Positions 47,622-56,986 of a stretch of 64,000 nt of DNA are shown in pieces. Made by a program: the position numbers and the translations under genes. Under the pieces are notes generated by a model. It had not been told where the DNA came from. It saw only the letters and a list, made by a program, of their open reading frames with translations, and ran no database searches. The DNA is from Nitrosomonas sp. (GTDB lineage Bacteria; Pseudomonadota; Gammaproteobacteria; Burkholderiales; Nitrosomonadaceae): the NCBI GenBank assembly GCA_024281995.1, contig JAMWZW010000002.1, positions 1 through 64,000 on the forward strand. Direction: 5' to 3'. Each line of letters opens with the position of its first letter. Within the stretch, counting starts at the first letter, position 1.

Positions 47622-47984
47622 CTAGCGCATCTGCGCTTCTACAAAACTTGTTTCGCGATTAAAATCATCCCAGATAAATCGGGGTTTTACAAAAGGTGTT
47701 GTTGGAATAAAGAATGTGGCAATATCAAAAGCGCCGCTCAGTGAGCGCCCAACGGCATACGCAATTCCCGTAATAAACCCAACGGTCATTCCATGAATAA
47801 CGCCATCGCGATTGCCAACAATGATCATTGTTTTAGGTATTTCAGCGACACCGGTAACTGTGTTAGCTAGGCCATTTCCCAGTTTTTCGACTACTTTGTC
47901 AGGATATTGGTTTGCATAAACTAAATTAGGGACTGCTAAAAACATGGTAAAAATGACAAGTAACGCGTGTAATATTTTTTTCAT
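47622..47984 (-). CDS. TIGR04073 family exosortase system-associated protein
   Basis: A 120-residue exported protein. Signal peptide ends LVYA. The mature part has the family pattern KLGNGLANTVTGVAEIPKTM, a glycine-rich hydrophobic stretch GMTVGFITGIAYAVGRSLSG and a C-terminal FFIPTTPFVKPRF. This family is found in genomes with exosortase/PEP-CTERM systems and fits the PEP-CTERM protein at 1591-2118, although the genes lie 45 kb apart. Role unknown. Confidence 0.8.
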   Translation of the reverse strand: MKKILHALLVIFTMFLAVPNLVYANQYPDKVVEKLGNGLANTVTGVAEIPKTMIIVGNRDGVIHGMTVGFITGIAYAVGRSLSGAFDIATFFIPTTPFVKPRFIWDDFNRETSFVEAQMR

Positions 47985-48040
47985 AATTGATAAATCCTCA
48001 TAGAACTAATGAATGAATTGGCAAAGTTATTAGACAATTT

Positions 48041-48565
48041 TTACTTGCTACTTTCCTGTTTTGTAGATTGCTTAAGAATATTCGTAATTCTCTCTATTTC
48101 ACGTTCAATTTGACTTTCCGAATAGTCTCGGTTTTGCATTTCAGCGCGAACTCTATACGTAAATTCCAAGATAAGTAAATCCATAGTGTTTTTGTCATTT
48201 CTTTGCGATGCTTCTTGATATTCAATCTGGAAACGATCTATGGCATTTACCATTGCTTCACTATTGAGGCTTGTACTTGCAAGTATTGAATCCAATTCAT
48301 ATTTTAAGTTACTGGATAACAAGGGTTGCAAAGATAGCGAGGCTGGTTCTGGCTGGTATACGATATGCTTAGGCAATATAACCGATATCATAATTAGTCC
48401 TATACCTGAGCCAACCATTACTGCTACAAATTGCCAAACCCTATATTCCTTGTTACGAAGTCTTATAGTGTTAATTCTTTTGATACCAAACCGAGCTTGG
48501 ATAATTATTCCAACAAGAAACAGAATGGCACCAAGTGCCATAATAATGGGAACCATCGGATGCAC
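48041..48565 (-). CDS. Uncharacterised membrane protein
   Basis: A 174-residue protein with two N-terminal membrane helices (about 5-25 and 44-65) joined by a basic loop (KRINTIRLRNKEY), then a charged, helical C-terminal half (SEAMVNAIDRFQIEYQEASQ, YSESQIEREIERITNIL) suited to coiled-coil contacts. It starts with GTG, with GGAG 7 bases upstream. No family recognised. It lies 56 bases upstream of the TIGR04073 gene on the same strand and may be co-transcribed with it. Confidence 0.65.
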   Translation of the reverse strand: MHPMVPIIMALGAILFLVGIIIQARFGIKRINTIRLRNKEYRVWQFVAVMVGSGIGLIMISVILPKHIVYQPEPASLSLQPLLSSNLKYELDSILASTSLNSEAMVNAIDRFQIEYQEASQRNDKNTMDLLILEFTYRVRAEMQNRDYSESQIEREIERITNILKQSTKQESSK

Positions 48566-48858
48566 AATTTTACTCCTTAGTATTCTTATCTTTAAAAAAC
48601 CAGTAGCCGTTCATAGCAAACTATAATCAACAGTTCTCACAAGAAAGTTGCTGATTATTGATGACATACCGTCCACCTTTTATTAATGGTCGTATTTTAA
48701 CTTAATATCATACTGAGTTATTATTTGTTAGGCCAGTTGAGAAAAATAATAAGCAATAAGTGCTCTTGTTCTAATGACATGGAGAACCATCTCATCATTT
48801 GACTGTTATGTGCAGAAATTTTCATCATTGCTTCATGCGTGTATGAACGGGTAGAAGA

Positions 48859-49401
48859 TTAACGCAGAGGGGGAGGGGGTGGATTGCCTGGTGGCGGTGG
48901 CGGTGGATTAAAGGCAGGCGAAGGCGGTGCAACGCTTCCAGAGCGATTACTTGTAGGTCGATCGTCAGTGATTCTCCCAGAAACCGGTACACGATGACCT
49001 TTGGCATACATACATTGGATATAACTGATATCGTATCGTTGCTGATTGACATACGCGGAAGTGCTTGCGGTTCCCGATCCTACTAAACCACCTGCTAACA
49101 GACCAGTGCCTGCACCGACTGCAGCGCCTCCTCCTCCAGCGATCGCGGCACCAGCAGCGGCTCCAAGTCCAGCGCCAATCGCAGCGCTTTCTATACCGCT
49201 AGTTTGTGCTGCTTGGCGTGGTGATATGCCAGCTAATTGTTCATGCGCATAACGCCGGCAATCGTAGTCATCAGCACGGAATTGTTCAAAGCTTTTACCT
49301 GAACCGGGTAATGTCATGACACTTGGGCCGGTTGGCAAGTAGGCGCATGAACTAGTGATGCATGCGATTGAACATATAAGTAGTTTCTTTGTTCTCTTCA
49401 T
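48859..49401 (-). CDS. Glycine-zipper lipoprotein with polyproline tail (cassette copy 2, second gene)
   Basis: A 180-residue paralogue of the protein at 9823-10371. It has a signal peptide with lipobox TSSC, then GPSVMTLPGSGKSFEQFRADD, the alanine/glycine zipper AAIGAGLGAAAGAAIAGG, QRYDISYIQCMYAKGHRVPV, and a PPPPPPGNPPPPP end. The order of blocks is identical; the region after the zipper is the most diverged. A polyproline plus lipoprotein anchor suggests a structural envelope component. It follows the Tyr-rich gene by 16 bases. Confidence 0.82.
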   Translation of the reverse strand: MKRTKKLLICSIACITSSCAYLPTGPSVMTLPGSGKSFEQFRADDYDCRRYAHEQLAGISPRQAAQTSGIESAAIGAGLGAAAGAAIAGGGGAAVGAGTGLLAGGLVGSGTASTSAYVNQQRYDISYIQCMYAKGHRVPVSGRITDDRPTSNRSGSVAPPSPAFNPPPPPPGNPPPPPLR

Positions 49402-49417
49402 AATTTTCTCATTTTGA

Positions 49418-49891
49418 TTACTGTGTGTCGGGCTGAGAGATAACTAGTGTCCAGCCACTTGGGCATTCTTTGATATAAGGATAATCTCCTTTTGCTTTTT
49501 TACAATAATACCAATAGTTGCTATTGGGTAGAGTTCGTTTAGGTTCTTGCTGCTGAATATAAACAAGGGATAAGGAGGGAATCCTAATCAGAAGGGTATA
49601 AACATAATGCGATCGGTAAAAAGAAACACCAAAGCCATACCCATAATTAGGATAGCCAGACGAAACCGACGAGCTTGGACCATAGAAATCAGCCCAGAAC
49701 CACAGATTATAATAGCTATCGCCAATTCCCAAAACAAAGTGATTGTAAATAGGGTCGTGGTAATCACTGCTATCATGATTTTCGCCACTATCACCATCAC
49801 CACCGGCATCACCATTCTTGGCTAATGCTGGTTTAGCTAGCATTGCTCCAAACAACGAAATGGCAATCAACATTTCCTTTGGTTTTTTCAT
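49418..49891 (-). CDS. Exported Tyr/Gly-rich protein (cassette copy 2, first gene)
   Basis: A 157-residue paralogue of the protein at 9407-9805. Signal peptide cleaves after PALA. The mature part starts with an acidic/glycine stretch (KNGDAGGDGDSG), then an aromatic domain (HFVLGIGDSYYNLWFWADFY), and ends in the same closing motif, here SNYWYYCKKAKGDYPYIKEC, with two cysteines. Unlike copy 1 it lacks the histidines near the mature N-terminus. It is the first gene of the second cassette. Confidence 0.78.
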   Translation of the reverse strand: MKKPKEMLIAISLFGAMLAKPALAKNGDAGGDGDSGENHDSSDYHDPIYNHFVLGIGDSYYNLWFWADFYGPSSSVSSGYPNYGYGFGVSFYRSHYVYTLLIRIPSLSLVYIQQQEPKRTLPNSNYWYYCKKAKGDYPYIKECPSGWTLVISQPDTQ

Positions 49892-49975
49892 AGGACTTTA
49901 AATCAGAGTCAGCCGATAGTCGCGGTAAAATTTTTGTTTTTTAATTCTACCTATCCAATCGTGGGTACAACCTTT

Positions 49976-50004
49976 TTGCATGCATTCTTGGTATACAATA
50001 TACA
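49976..50004 (+). promoter_or_regulatory. Candidate promoter of the phosphoribulokinase gene
   Basis: TTGCAT at 49976-49981 and TATACA at 49999-50004 are separated by 17 bases, close to the sigma-70 layout. It would give a leader of about 160 bases. Confidence 0.4.
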
Positions 50005-50172
50005 TGTTATTTAAGCTATTAATCAGACAGAGGGTAGATTTTATTAGTTCCATTTAGTCCCATTGTAATTGTTAATTAAAATCTGAGAGAAATCAGTCTT
50101 ACTTAAACTGAGTAGAAAAAGTACCATACAAGCATAAAATTTTAATCGTCATATTTTTAGGAGAATAATAAA

Positions 50173-51042
50173 ATGTCGCAAAAACATCCGGTTATAGCTG
50201 TTACCGGTTCTTCTGGTGCAGGGACCTCAACGGTAAAAACCAGCTTTGAGCATATCTTTCGTCGCGAGAAGCTAAAAGCAGCTATTGTAGAAGGCGACAG
50301 CTTCCACCGCTATGATCGTGAAGCAATGAAACAAGCTGTTGCAAAATCAGAAGAAAATGGTGGTCGTTCGATCAGTCATTTTGGTCCTGAAGCCAATGAA
50401 TTTGAAAAACTGGAAGCATTGTTCAAAGAATACGGTGAAAGCGGTTCAGGTCAAACACGTTTGTATTTACATAATGATGAAGAAGCTAAACCCTGGCAAC
50501 AGAAAGCAGGTACATTTACGCCGTGGTCGCCTATTCCTGCCGGCTCTGATTTGTTATTTTATGAAGGACTACATGGCGGTGCAAAAAGTGATACTGCAAA
50601 TGTAGCAAAATACGTAGATTTGCTTGTCGGTGTAGTGCCTATCGTAAATCTGGAGTGGATTCAAAAAATATTTCGCGATACTAACGCCCGAGGTTATTCG
50701 GCCGAAGCTGTTACACATACGATTTTGCGCCGCATGCATGACTATGTGCATTATATTACGCCGCAATTTTCACGGACTCACGTTAATTTTCAGCGTGTGC
50801 CGACAGTCGATACTTCTAATCCATTTATTGCAAGGGAAATTCCGACACTAGATGAAAGCTTTGTGGTCATTCGATTTAGAGATCCTGAAATGGCAGATTT
50901 TCCATTCCTGTTAAATATGATTCATGATTCATTCATGTCTCGGCCGAATACTATCGTCGTTCCGGGTGGGAAAATGGGGATGGCCATTGAATTGATACTC
51001 ACTCCATTGATCCTGGAAATTATTGCTAAGAGTAAAGCTTAG
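50173..51042 (+). CDS. prk: Phosphoribulokinase
   Basis: A 289-residue kinase that makes ribulose 1,5-bisphosphate for RuBisCO in the Calvin cycle. The P-loop is GSSGAGTSTV, followed by VEGDSFHRYDREAMK, and LLFYEGLHGG, all typical of the proteobacterial octameric enzyme. GGAG lies 8 bases before the ATG. It stands alone; no rbcL or other cbb gene is in the window. It supports autotrophic CO2 fixation. Confidence 0.95.
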   Translation: MSQKHPVIAVTGSSGAGTSTVKTSFEHIFRREKLKAAIVEGDSFHRYDREAMKQAVAKSEENGGRSISHFGPEANEFEKLEALFKEYGESGSGQTRLYLHNDEEAKPWQQKAGTFTPWSPIPAGSDLLFYEGLHGGAKSDTANVAKYVDLLVGVVPIVNLEWIQKIFRDTNARGYSAEAVTHTILRRMHDYVHYITPQFSRTHVNFQRVPTVDTSNPFIAREIPTLDESFVVIRFRDPEMADFPFLLNMIHDSFMSRPNTIVVPGGKMGMAIELILTPLILEIIAKSKA

Positions 51043-51178
51043 TTATGACTGAATTACTGATGATTTATGAATCACGATAACAAATCACTGCAATCATTAT
51101 GTTTCGGATTCAGAATTAATCAGTACTTGATTTATTATCACTACGACATTTTCTAAGTAGTATCGCTCGCATAGTTGC

Positions 51179-53380
51179 ATGGCTTTATTATTATCAGATT
51201 TCAATCCGCAACAGCTTGAGGCAATCACATTACCCTACCAGTCAGCATTAGTACTTGCTGGCGCCGGTAGCGGTAAAACTCGCGTATTAACGGCGCGCAT
51301 TGCTTATCTTATTCAATCGGGACAGGCAAGTCCCAATGGTATTCTCGCGGTAACTTTTACCAATAAAGCAGCGAAAGAGATGCTCTCACGAATTACTGCA
51401 ATCTTGCCAATTAATCCCCGTGGTATGTGGATAGGAACATTTCATGGTGTATGTCACCGAATGTTACGGGCGCATTATCAGGATGCAGGTCTGCCACAAA
51501 GCTTTCAAATTCTCGACTCAGCGGATCAATTAGGGCTTATTAAACGGGTGCTGAAAGATTTGTCGATTGATGAAAAAAAATTTCCACCTCGGCAGGTGCA
51601 GTGGTACATCAATAACGCTAAAGAAGCTGGGCTGCGTGCTTCTTATGTTACGGCGGAGGATGCTTTCTCGCGTCGTATGCATGAGTTATATCAGATGTAT
51701 GAGCAGCAATGTTACAAAGAAGGTGCTGTAGATTTTTCTGAATTGCTATTACGCAGTTATGAACTGCTTAGCCGTAATGAAATCTTATGCCATCATTACC
51801 GGGATCGTTTCAGCCATATTTTGGTGGATGAGTTTCAAGATACCAACACATTGCAATACAAGTGGCTGAAATTATTAGCGGGCGTTGATACCGAACATAC
51901 TGCTGCGGTGTTTGTAGTTGGAGATGATGATCAGAGTATTTACGCGTTTCGAGGTGCTCATATTGGCAATATGAGAGATTTTGAGCGTGATTTTAATATC
52001 TCTAAGATCATCAAGCTGGAGCAAAATTATCGTTCTCATGGTAATATTCTTGATGCAGCGAATGCACTCATAGAAAATAATAGCGAACGTTTGGGAAAAA
52101 ATCTCTGGACTGCTGAGGGTAAGGGAGAATCGTTGCGCGTATATAACGCGCCTAATGATTTCGATGAAGCTGCGTTCATTGTTGATGAAATCAAAGCCTT
52201 GCGTGCTGAGGGCGTTAACTTATCTGAAATCGCCATACTTTATCGCTCTAATGCGCAATCAAGAATTCTCGAACATAGTCTATTCAATGCGGCGATACCC
52301 TATCGTGTTTATGGCGGAATGCGTTTTTTTGATCGCCAGGAAATTAAGCATGCGTTGGCTTACTTACGTTTAATCACCAATCCGAACGATGATAGTGCGT
52401 TATTGCGCGTAATAAATTTTCCTGCACGTGGTATTGGTGCACGTAGTCTGGAACAACTTCAGGATGATGCCAAAGTGCAAGGCGAAAGCCTGTGGGCGAC
52501 GGCATTACAAAAATGTGGTGGCGAAATTGTCTTGAAACAGAAAACAGCGGAATCTTTGAAAGGTATTGCTAAATTTGTACATCTGATGATTTCGATGCGT
52601 GACGATTGTAATGCATTGCCTTTGCCACAAATTATAGAAAATATGCTAACGCTTAGCCAGCTTCTTGCTTACTATTCCAAAGAGCGTGAAGGAACAGAAA
52701 GACTGGAAAATCTCAATGAACTCATCAACGCTGCAGCGAGTTTTGTGCATGAAGCTGAAAATGACAACTTGGCAGAATTTCTTGCCCACGCTTCGCTGGA
52801 AGCTGGTGAACACCAGGCAAGTAGCAGTCAAGATGCACTCCAACTGATGACAGTGCATGCCGCAAAAGGATTGGAATTTCATAGTGTATTTTTAAGTGGT
52901 CTAGAAGAAGGGCTTTTTCCGCATGAAAACAGTTTGAATGAAATCAACGGTATTGCTGAGGAAAGGCGTTTGATGTACGTAGCTATGACGCGTGCTCGCC
53001 GCCGGTTATATTTAAGCTTTGCACAAAGTCGCATGCTACATGGTCAAACACGCTATAACATCGCATCGCGTTTTTTTGATGAAATTCCAAAAGATTGCTT
53101 GAAATGGCTTCAATCAGCACCGCAAATGAATTCGAATAGCTATTATTCAAATACCGGCAGTCAAGCTTTCACAGGTATTTCAAGAAAAGCGTTCCACGGT
53201 CAACCCGAATCTCACATTCACGAATGGAAAATTGGACAAAATGTATTGCATGCCAAATTTGGCACCGGTGTTATTACCAATTATGAAGGCAGCGGTAGTG
53301 ATGCACGGGTGCAAGTCAATTTTTCCGAAGTAGGGACGAAATGGTTGTTGATTGCGTATGCGAAATTGACGGCAATTTAA
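51179..53380 (+). CDS. uvrD: DNA helicase II UvrD/Rep/PcrA family
   Basis: A 733-residue superfamily 1A 3'-5' helicase. Motif I is LAGAGSGKTRVL, Ia TFTNKAAKEM, II ILVDEFQDTN, III VVGDDDQSIYAFRGA, IV LEQNYRSHGNIL, V TVHAAKGLEF, VI RRLMYVAMTRARRRLYL. The C-terminal IGQNVLHAKFGTGVI is the Tudor-like RNA polymerase contact seen in UvrD and PcrA. It acts in nucleotide excision and mismatch repair. Genome context (uvrD, BPSS1780 gene, thrB, DUF2782, polA) is the usual betaproteobacterial one. Confidence 0.96.
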   Translation: MALLLSDFNPQQLEAITLPYQSALVLAGAGSGKTRVLTARIAYLIQSGQASPNGILAVTFTNKAAKEMLSRITAILPINPRGMWIGTFHGVCHRMLRAHYQDAGLPQSFQILDSADQLGLIKRVLKDLSIDEKKFPPRQVQWYINNAKEAGLRASYVTAEDAFSRRMHELYQMYEQQCYKEGAVDFSELLLRSYELLSRNEILCHHYRDRFSHILVDEFQDTNTLQYKWLKLLAGVDTEHTAAVFVVGDDDQSIYAFRGAHIGNMRDFERDFNISKIIKLEQNYRSHGNILDAANALIENNSERLGKNLWTAEGKGESLRVYNAPNDFDEAAFIVDEIKALRAEGVNLSEIAILYRSNAQSRILEHSLFNAAIPYRVYGGMRFFDRQEIKHALAYLRLITNPNDDSALLRVINFPARGIGARSLEQLQDDAKVQGESLWATALQKCGGEIVLKQKTAESLKGIAKFVHLMISMRDDCNALPLPQIIENMLTLSQLLAYYSKEREGTERLENLNELINAAASFVHEAENDNLAEFLAHASLEAGEHQASSSQDALQLMTVHAAKGLEFHSVFLSGLEEGLFPHENSLNEINGIAEERRLMYVAMTRARRRLYLSFAQSRMLHGQTRYNIASRFFDEIPKDCLKWLQSAPQMNSNSYYSNTGSQAFTGISRKAFHGQPESHIHEWKIGQNVLHAKFGTGVITNYEGSGSDARVQVNFSEVGTKWLLIAYAKLTAI

Positions 53381-53757
53381 AATTATTGCGATATTATTTC
53401 AAGTGTTTGACGTATTATCGATAAAATTGCTGCAAAACTGATTTTTTAAGCTTCTTTGGCTACTTGTTAAACTTATACTCAAGTACTTGCAAATCTTGCG
53501 CAATCGAGATAACCAATTATGCGATGGTCTTTAGATTGCTGAGATTGGTTGATTTAGTCCGGTCATCGCGAAAATCTTATTTTTGACTCGAGAGAAAGCT
53601 CTGCTGATTCAATGGGTTTGTTACAACTGCGAGTATTTGCCTCTTTCTGTTGATGAAGATCAAATGAGTAGCAGAAGCAAGAAATGCAATACCATAAAGA
53701 ATATATGTTTTGCGTATCCTTTCAATACAAAACTTGATATTTTATAAAAAACCGACC
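53381..53757. other. 377-base gap after uvrD
   Basis: No complete gene. On the minus strand 53577-53741 is open for 54 codons, 17 bases beyond the end of the BPSS1780-type gene, and encodes a hydrophobic helix (YILYGIAFLASATHLIFI) followed by a basic stretch, but no ATG, GTG or TTG starts it. It may be a decayed or non-canonical small membrane protein. Nothing else seen. Confidence 0.35.
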
Positions 53758-54735
53758 CTATTTTTCTGGCTTGTCAGCAAATTGATGTAATCGTCGATGC
53801 TCCTCACTGCAAAAAAAAAGACTTTTATCCTCAATAGCGTCATTTCGAGATAAGGACGTATTGCAGTGCGCGCAGTGTACATTCTCTCCGGATTCTAACC
53901 CCTCTCCCTTTAAATCAATTGCTTCTGACTTTATTTCGTTATCATTTTTTGCTGATTCTTCATCCTTATTTTGCCAATTTACTTTTTGATGGTCATGTTC
54001 AGATTCATTATTTTTGAATCGAAGGGGCTCAGCCAGAAAAATATCTTTGTAGCTAACGTAAATGGAAGCAAATACGGTGGGAATTAAGATAACGAGGCCA
54101 ACACCATAAGGCATTATACAGAGGATGGTTAGTACAATAAGTGTAATGCCATATACTTGGAAAGGAACGAAATTTTTTAAGCATGCAAAAAAACTTCTCT
54201 GCATCGCAATGACGGGTGGAACATTATGGAAGATCACCAACAATGGAGAAAACCAGGAAGCCATCATCAACGGTATGGAAAGCACTAGCATAATGAGCGA
54301 TGCTGTCAAAAAATTGCTCATTACACCCATCAATTCACTCTCGTCGACTCTTTTGCCGTATAACAGCATATCTGTCATTTGAGAACCGCCGATCAACATC
54401 ACTAAGCCAATAATTAAAATTTGTCCGATCAGATAGATACCGCCGATAGTAATCAGTGGTGCTGCATTGGTTTTGAAAGCAGCAAACAAATGGACAATTT
54501 CAAGTGGCTTACCTTGTTCTAGATCTTTGCAGCCCATCATAATGCCTGCCAAAAAAATTGACGATATCAAAGTAAAAATAAATTTACCAAGTAATGGAAT
54601 TAAGGATATGGTCATGGCAATTAATACGAGGGTAAAGCAAACCATAACCCAGGCCATCGGGGCTTTGCGAAACAAGTAAAAGCCGCTTAAAATCCATTGC
54701 AATCCTTGTTTTGCGTTGACTTGATGAATTTCCAT
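53758..54735 (-). CDS. BPSS1780-type membrane protein with zinc-knuckle tail
   Basis: A 325-residue protein. Residues 1-235 hold about six helices with the start QVNAKQGLQWILSGFYLFRKAPMAW typical of the BPSS1780/DUF2189-like family. A hydrophilic linker rich in N, E and K leads to a C-terminal zinc-finger-like stretch VHCAHCNTSLSRNDAI ... FFCSEEHR. The family lies beside thrB in betaproteobacteria. Function unknown. Confidence 0.8.
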   Translation of the reverse strand: MEIHQVNAKQGLQWILSGFYLFRKAPMAWVMVCFTLVLIAMTISLIPLLGKFIFTLISSIFLAGIMMGCKDLEQGKPLEIVHLFAAFKTNAAPLITIGGIYLIGQILIIGLVMLIGGSQMTDMLLYGKRVDESELMGVMSNFLTASLIMLVLSIPLMMASWFSPLLVIFHNVPPVIAMQRSFFACLKNFVPFQVYGITLIVLTILCIMPYGVGLVILIPTVFASIYVSYKDIFLAEPLRFKNNESEHDHQKVNWQNKDEESAKNDNEIKSEAIDLKGEGLESGENVHCAHCNTSLSRNDAIEDKSLFFCSEEHRRLHQFADKPEK

Positions 54736-54772
54736 TAATGATCCTCCAATTAAGACGGTAGTACAGATTTCT

Positions 54773-55723
54773 TTAGATCCAGAGTTGTTTTATTCTGGCC
54801 AAATCTGCGATGTGGTTTTTTAATATTTCTTTGAAATGCGTTGGATCCTTAGCATGGGTTAATTCTCCTGGACGCGGTAAATGATAATCATATAAACGGG
54901 AAATCCAGAAGCGTAAAGCACCTGCTCTCAACATAGTAGGCCACGCGTCATGTTCTTTTGATGAAAGTGGTCGAAGGCTATGATAAGACTGAATCAAAGA
55001 GCGTGTGCATGCCTGGTCCAATATTTTTTCTTCCATCATGCACCAATCATTCGCCGTAATAGCTAAATCGTATAAAAAAACATCATTGCAAGCGAAGTAA
55101 AAATCGATGACTCCGCCAATTTTGTTTTCTATAAACAAAATATTGTCGCGAAATAAATCGGCATGAATAACCCCGGTAGGAAGTTCAGAAGATTGTTGCA
55201 ATGCCTGGAAATTTAGTTCGGCGTTAAGCAACGCTTTTTCATCGGCTAACAAAAAAGGAGTGACCTCCAGAGCTTTTTCCTGCCACCATTTCAATCCGCG
55301 AGGATTGTCCATTCTATTGCAATACGAGCTGCCTGCTAGGTGCATTTTTGCTAGCATTTTACCTACTTCTGCACATTGCTGTATGGTGGGATGTGTAATA
55401 GATTGCCCTGGCAGACAAGTAACTAGGGTTGCTGGTTTATTGTTGAGTGTACCGAACAGTTTTTGATCATTTCTGGCAATCGGTGAAGGGCAGGGAATAT
55501 CATTCTGAGACAAGTGTGCCATGAGATTCAGATAATAAGGCAATTCATGACCGGTCAGTTTTTCAAATAATGTCAGCACAAATTTACCCTGGGTGGTCGT
55601 AACAAAGTAATTGGTATTTTCAATACCGGAGGAAATACCCTGTAGATTGATCAATTGACCAAGTGCGTAATTTTCTAACCATACTGCGAGTTGGCTGTTA
55701 CTTACAGGTGTGAAAACAGACAT
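54773..55723 (-). CDS. thrB: Homoserine kinase, ThrB type II
   Basis: A 316-residue kinase of the aminoglycoside phosphotransferase fold, phosphorylating homoserine for threonine. The N-terminal [21 protein letters not shown] and the catalytic [14 protein letters not shown] and [13 protein letters not shown] motifs mark the beta- and gammaproteobacterial ThrB variant, not the GHMP kinase. It competes with MetZ's pathway for homoserine. It lies between DUF2782 and the BPSS1780 gene on the same strand. Confidence 0.94.
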   Translation of the reverse strand: MSVFTPVSNSQLAVWLENYALGQLINLQGISSGIENTNYFVTTTQGKFVLTLFEKLTGHELPYYLNLMAHLSQNDIPCPSPIARNDQKLFGTLNNKPATLVTCLPGQSITHPTIQQCAEVGKMLAKMHLAGSSYCNRMDNPRGLKWWQEKALEVTPFLLADEKALLNAELNFQALQQSSELPTGVIHADLFRDNILFIENKIGGVIDFYFACNDVFLYDLAITANDWCMMEEKILDQACTRSLIQSYHSLRPLSSKEHDAWPTMLRAGALRFWISRLYDYHLPRPGELTHAKDPTHFKEILKNHIADLARIKQLWI

Positions 55724-55803
55724 GAGTTAACAGAATGAAAAATCAAGTATATAAAGATGAAGTAGTTTAACCAAAAAATTTATGTTCTCATTTTTCATAA
55801 AAA

Positions 55804-56196
55804 TTAAAATCTTAATAATTGCCACATCGGCGGGCTAACATCTATACCGGCTTCGGGATGCGTGTGATATTCTCGACTGGTATTTTTTTTCAAATAATAA
55901 GGTGGGCCAATGCGAGGGATTACCTTGATCATCAGAAGCTCACCGTTGACGCGGTGCTCTTCAATGGTATCTTCCCCTCGTTTAATAATGGTAACTTGCG
56001 TTTCCAACTCAGGATCCATTTGAATATCAGGCGGATGTGGCGGCTGATCTGGATGCTCAGGAGGTAACTCGGGTATCTCTGGCAACGGGATTAAATTGTC
56101 GGGTTGCGAAGACTTTTTTGGCTGCTTGGGTTGCTCGGATTGCGCCATGACAGGAATTACTGCGCTTAGCAACATGATAATAATGAGTCGGTACAT
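55804..56196 (-). CDS. DUF2782 exported protein
   Basis: A 130-residue protein with a signal peptide ending VMAQ, a proline-rich region (PEIPELPPEHPDQPPHPP) and a conserved C-terminal part: ETQVTIIKRGEDTIEEHRVN, IKVIPRIGPPYYL. The family is betaproteobacterial and sits beside polA and thrB. Function unknown. Confidence 0.85.
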   Translation of the reverse strand: MYRLIIIMLLSAVIPVMAQSEQPKQPKKSSQPDNLIPLPEIPELPPEHPDQPPHPPDIQMDPELETQVTIIKRGEDTIEEHRVNGELLMIKVIPRIGPPYYLKKNTSREYHTHPEAGIDVSPPMWQLLRF

Positions 56197-56253
56197 AATG
56201 ATTCCCGGTAAGTCAGGATTATTTTGTATTCTACCTAAAATCGTAACTAACAG

Positions 56254-56973
56254 TTAGAGATTAAGCTGAACTTCTCGCTCAGCAGCGGTAAGTTCGAATC
56301 CACTGGTTTCATAGTATTGAAAGATTGCGTCGACTACTTGTTTAGGTTCATTAATGACTTGAATTAAATTCATGTCTTCGCTTGAAATAAAGCCTTCAGA
56401 GATTAATGCATGCTTGAACCATTCCAATAAGCCCTGCCAAAAATCAGAATAAACCAGAATGATCGGCATCTTGCGAGTCTTCCCGGTTTGCACTAATGTC
56501 AATGCTTCCATTAGTTCGTCTAGAGTTCCGAATCCCCCTGGTAAGACGACATAAGCTGTAGCGAATTTAACAAACATATATTTACGAGCAAAGAAATGCC
56601 TGAAAGTCTGACTAATGTCCTGATATGTATTGCGATGTTGTTCATGAGGGAGCTGGATATTTAAGCCGATACTCGGAGATTTACCAAAATAAGCACCTTT
56701 ATTGGCGGCTTCCATAATGCCTGGGCCGCCACCAGAAATAACGGCAAACCCGGCATCAGAAAGCTGATTGGCGATTTGTTCCGCTAATTGATAATGTGGA
56801 CTGTCCGGATGAGTCCGTGCACTACCAAAAATACTCACGGCAGGTTGGATAGCATCAAGACGTTCCGTTCCTTCGACAAATTCTGCCATAATTCCAAATA
56901 AGCGCCATGACTCTTTTGCTGACCAAGGTTTACTGACAGATAAGTGAGTAGGTGGTTTATCGTGCTGGCTCAT
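56254..56973 (-). CDS. LOG/TIGR00730 family nucleoside-monophosphate phosphoribohydrolase
   Basis: A 239-residue Rossmann-fold protein. The signature PGGFGTLDELMEAL and the dinucleotide motif GGGPGIMEAANKGAY place it in the LOG family, which hydrolyses nucleoside 5'-monophosphates to base and ribose 5-phosphate (YgdH and cytokinin-activating enzymes are relatives). The arginine in ARKYMFVKFATAY is conserved. Its start lies 13 bases from the polA start, transcribed the opposite way. Confidence 0.88.
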   Translation of the reverse strand: MSQHDKPPTHLSVSKPWSAKESWRLFGIMAEFVEGTERLDAIQPAVSIFGSARTHPDSPHYQLAEQIANQLSDAGFAVISGGGPGIMEAANKGAYFGKSPSIGLNIQLPHEQHRNTYQDISQTFRHFFARKYMFVKFATAYVVLPGGFGTLDELMEALTLVQTGKTRKMPIILVYSDFWQGLLEWFKHALISEGFISSEDMNLIQVINEPKQVVDAIFQYYETSGFELTAAEREVQLNL

Positions 56974-56986
56974 AGGAAATTTATTT

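Noticed and set aside
49046..49252. Plus-strand open frame rich in A and P opposite the glycine zipper
   Set aside because: It is the mirror image of the Ala/Gly codons of the lipoprotein gene and lacks a start context.
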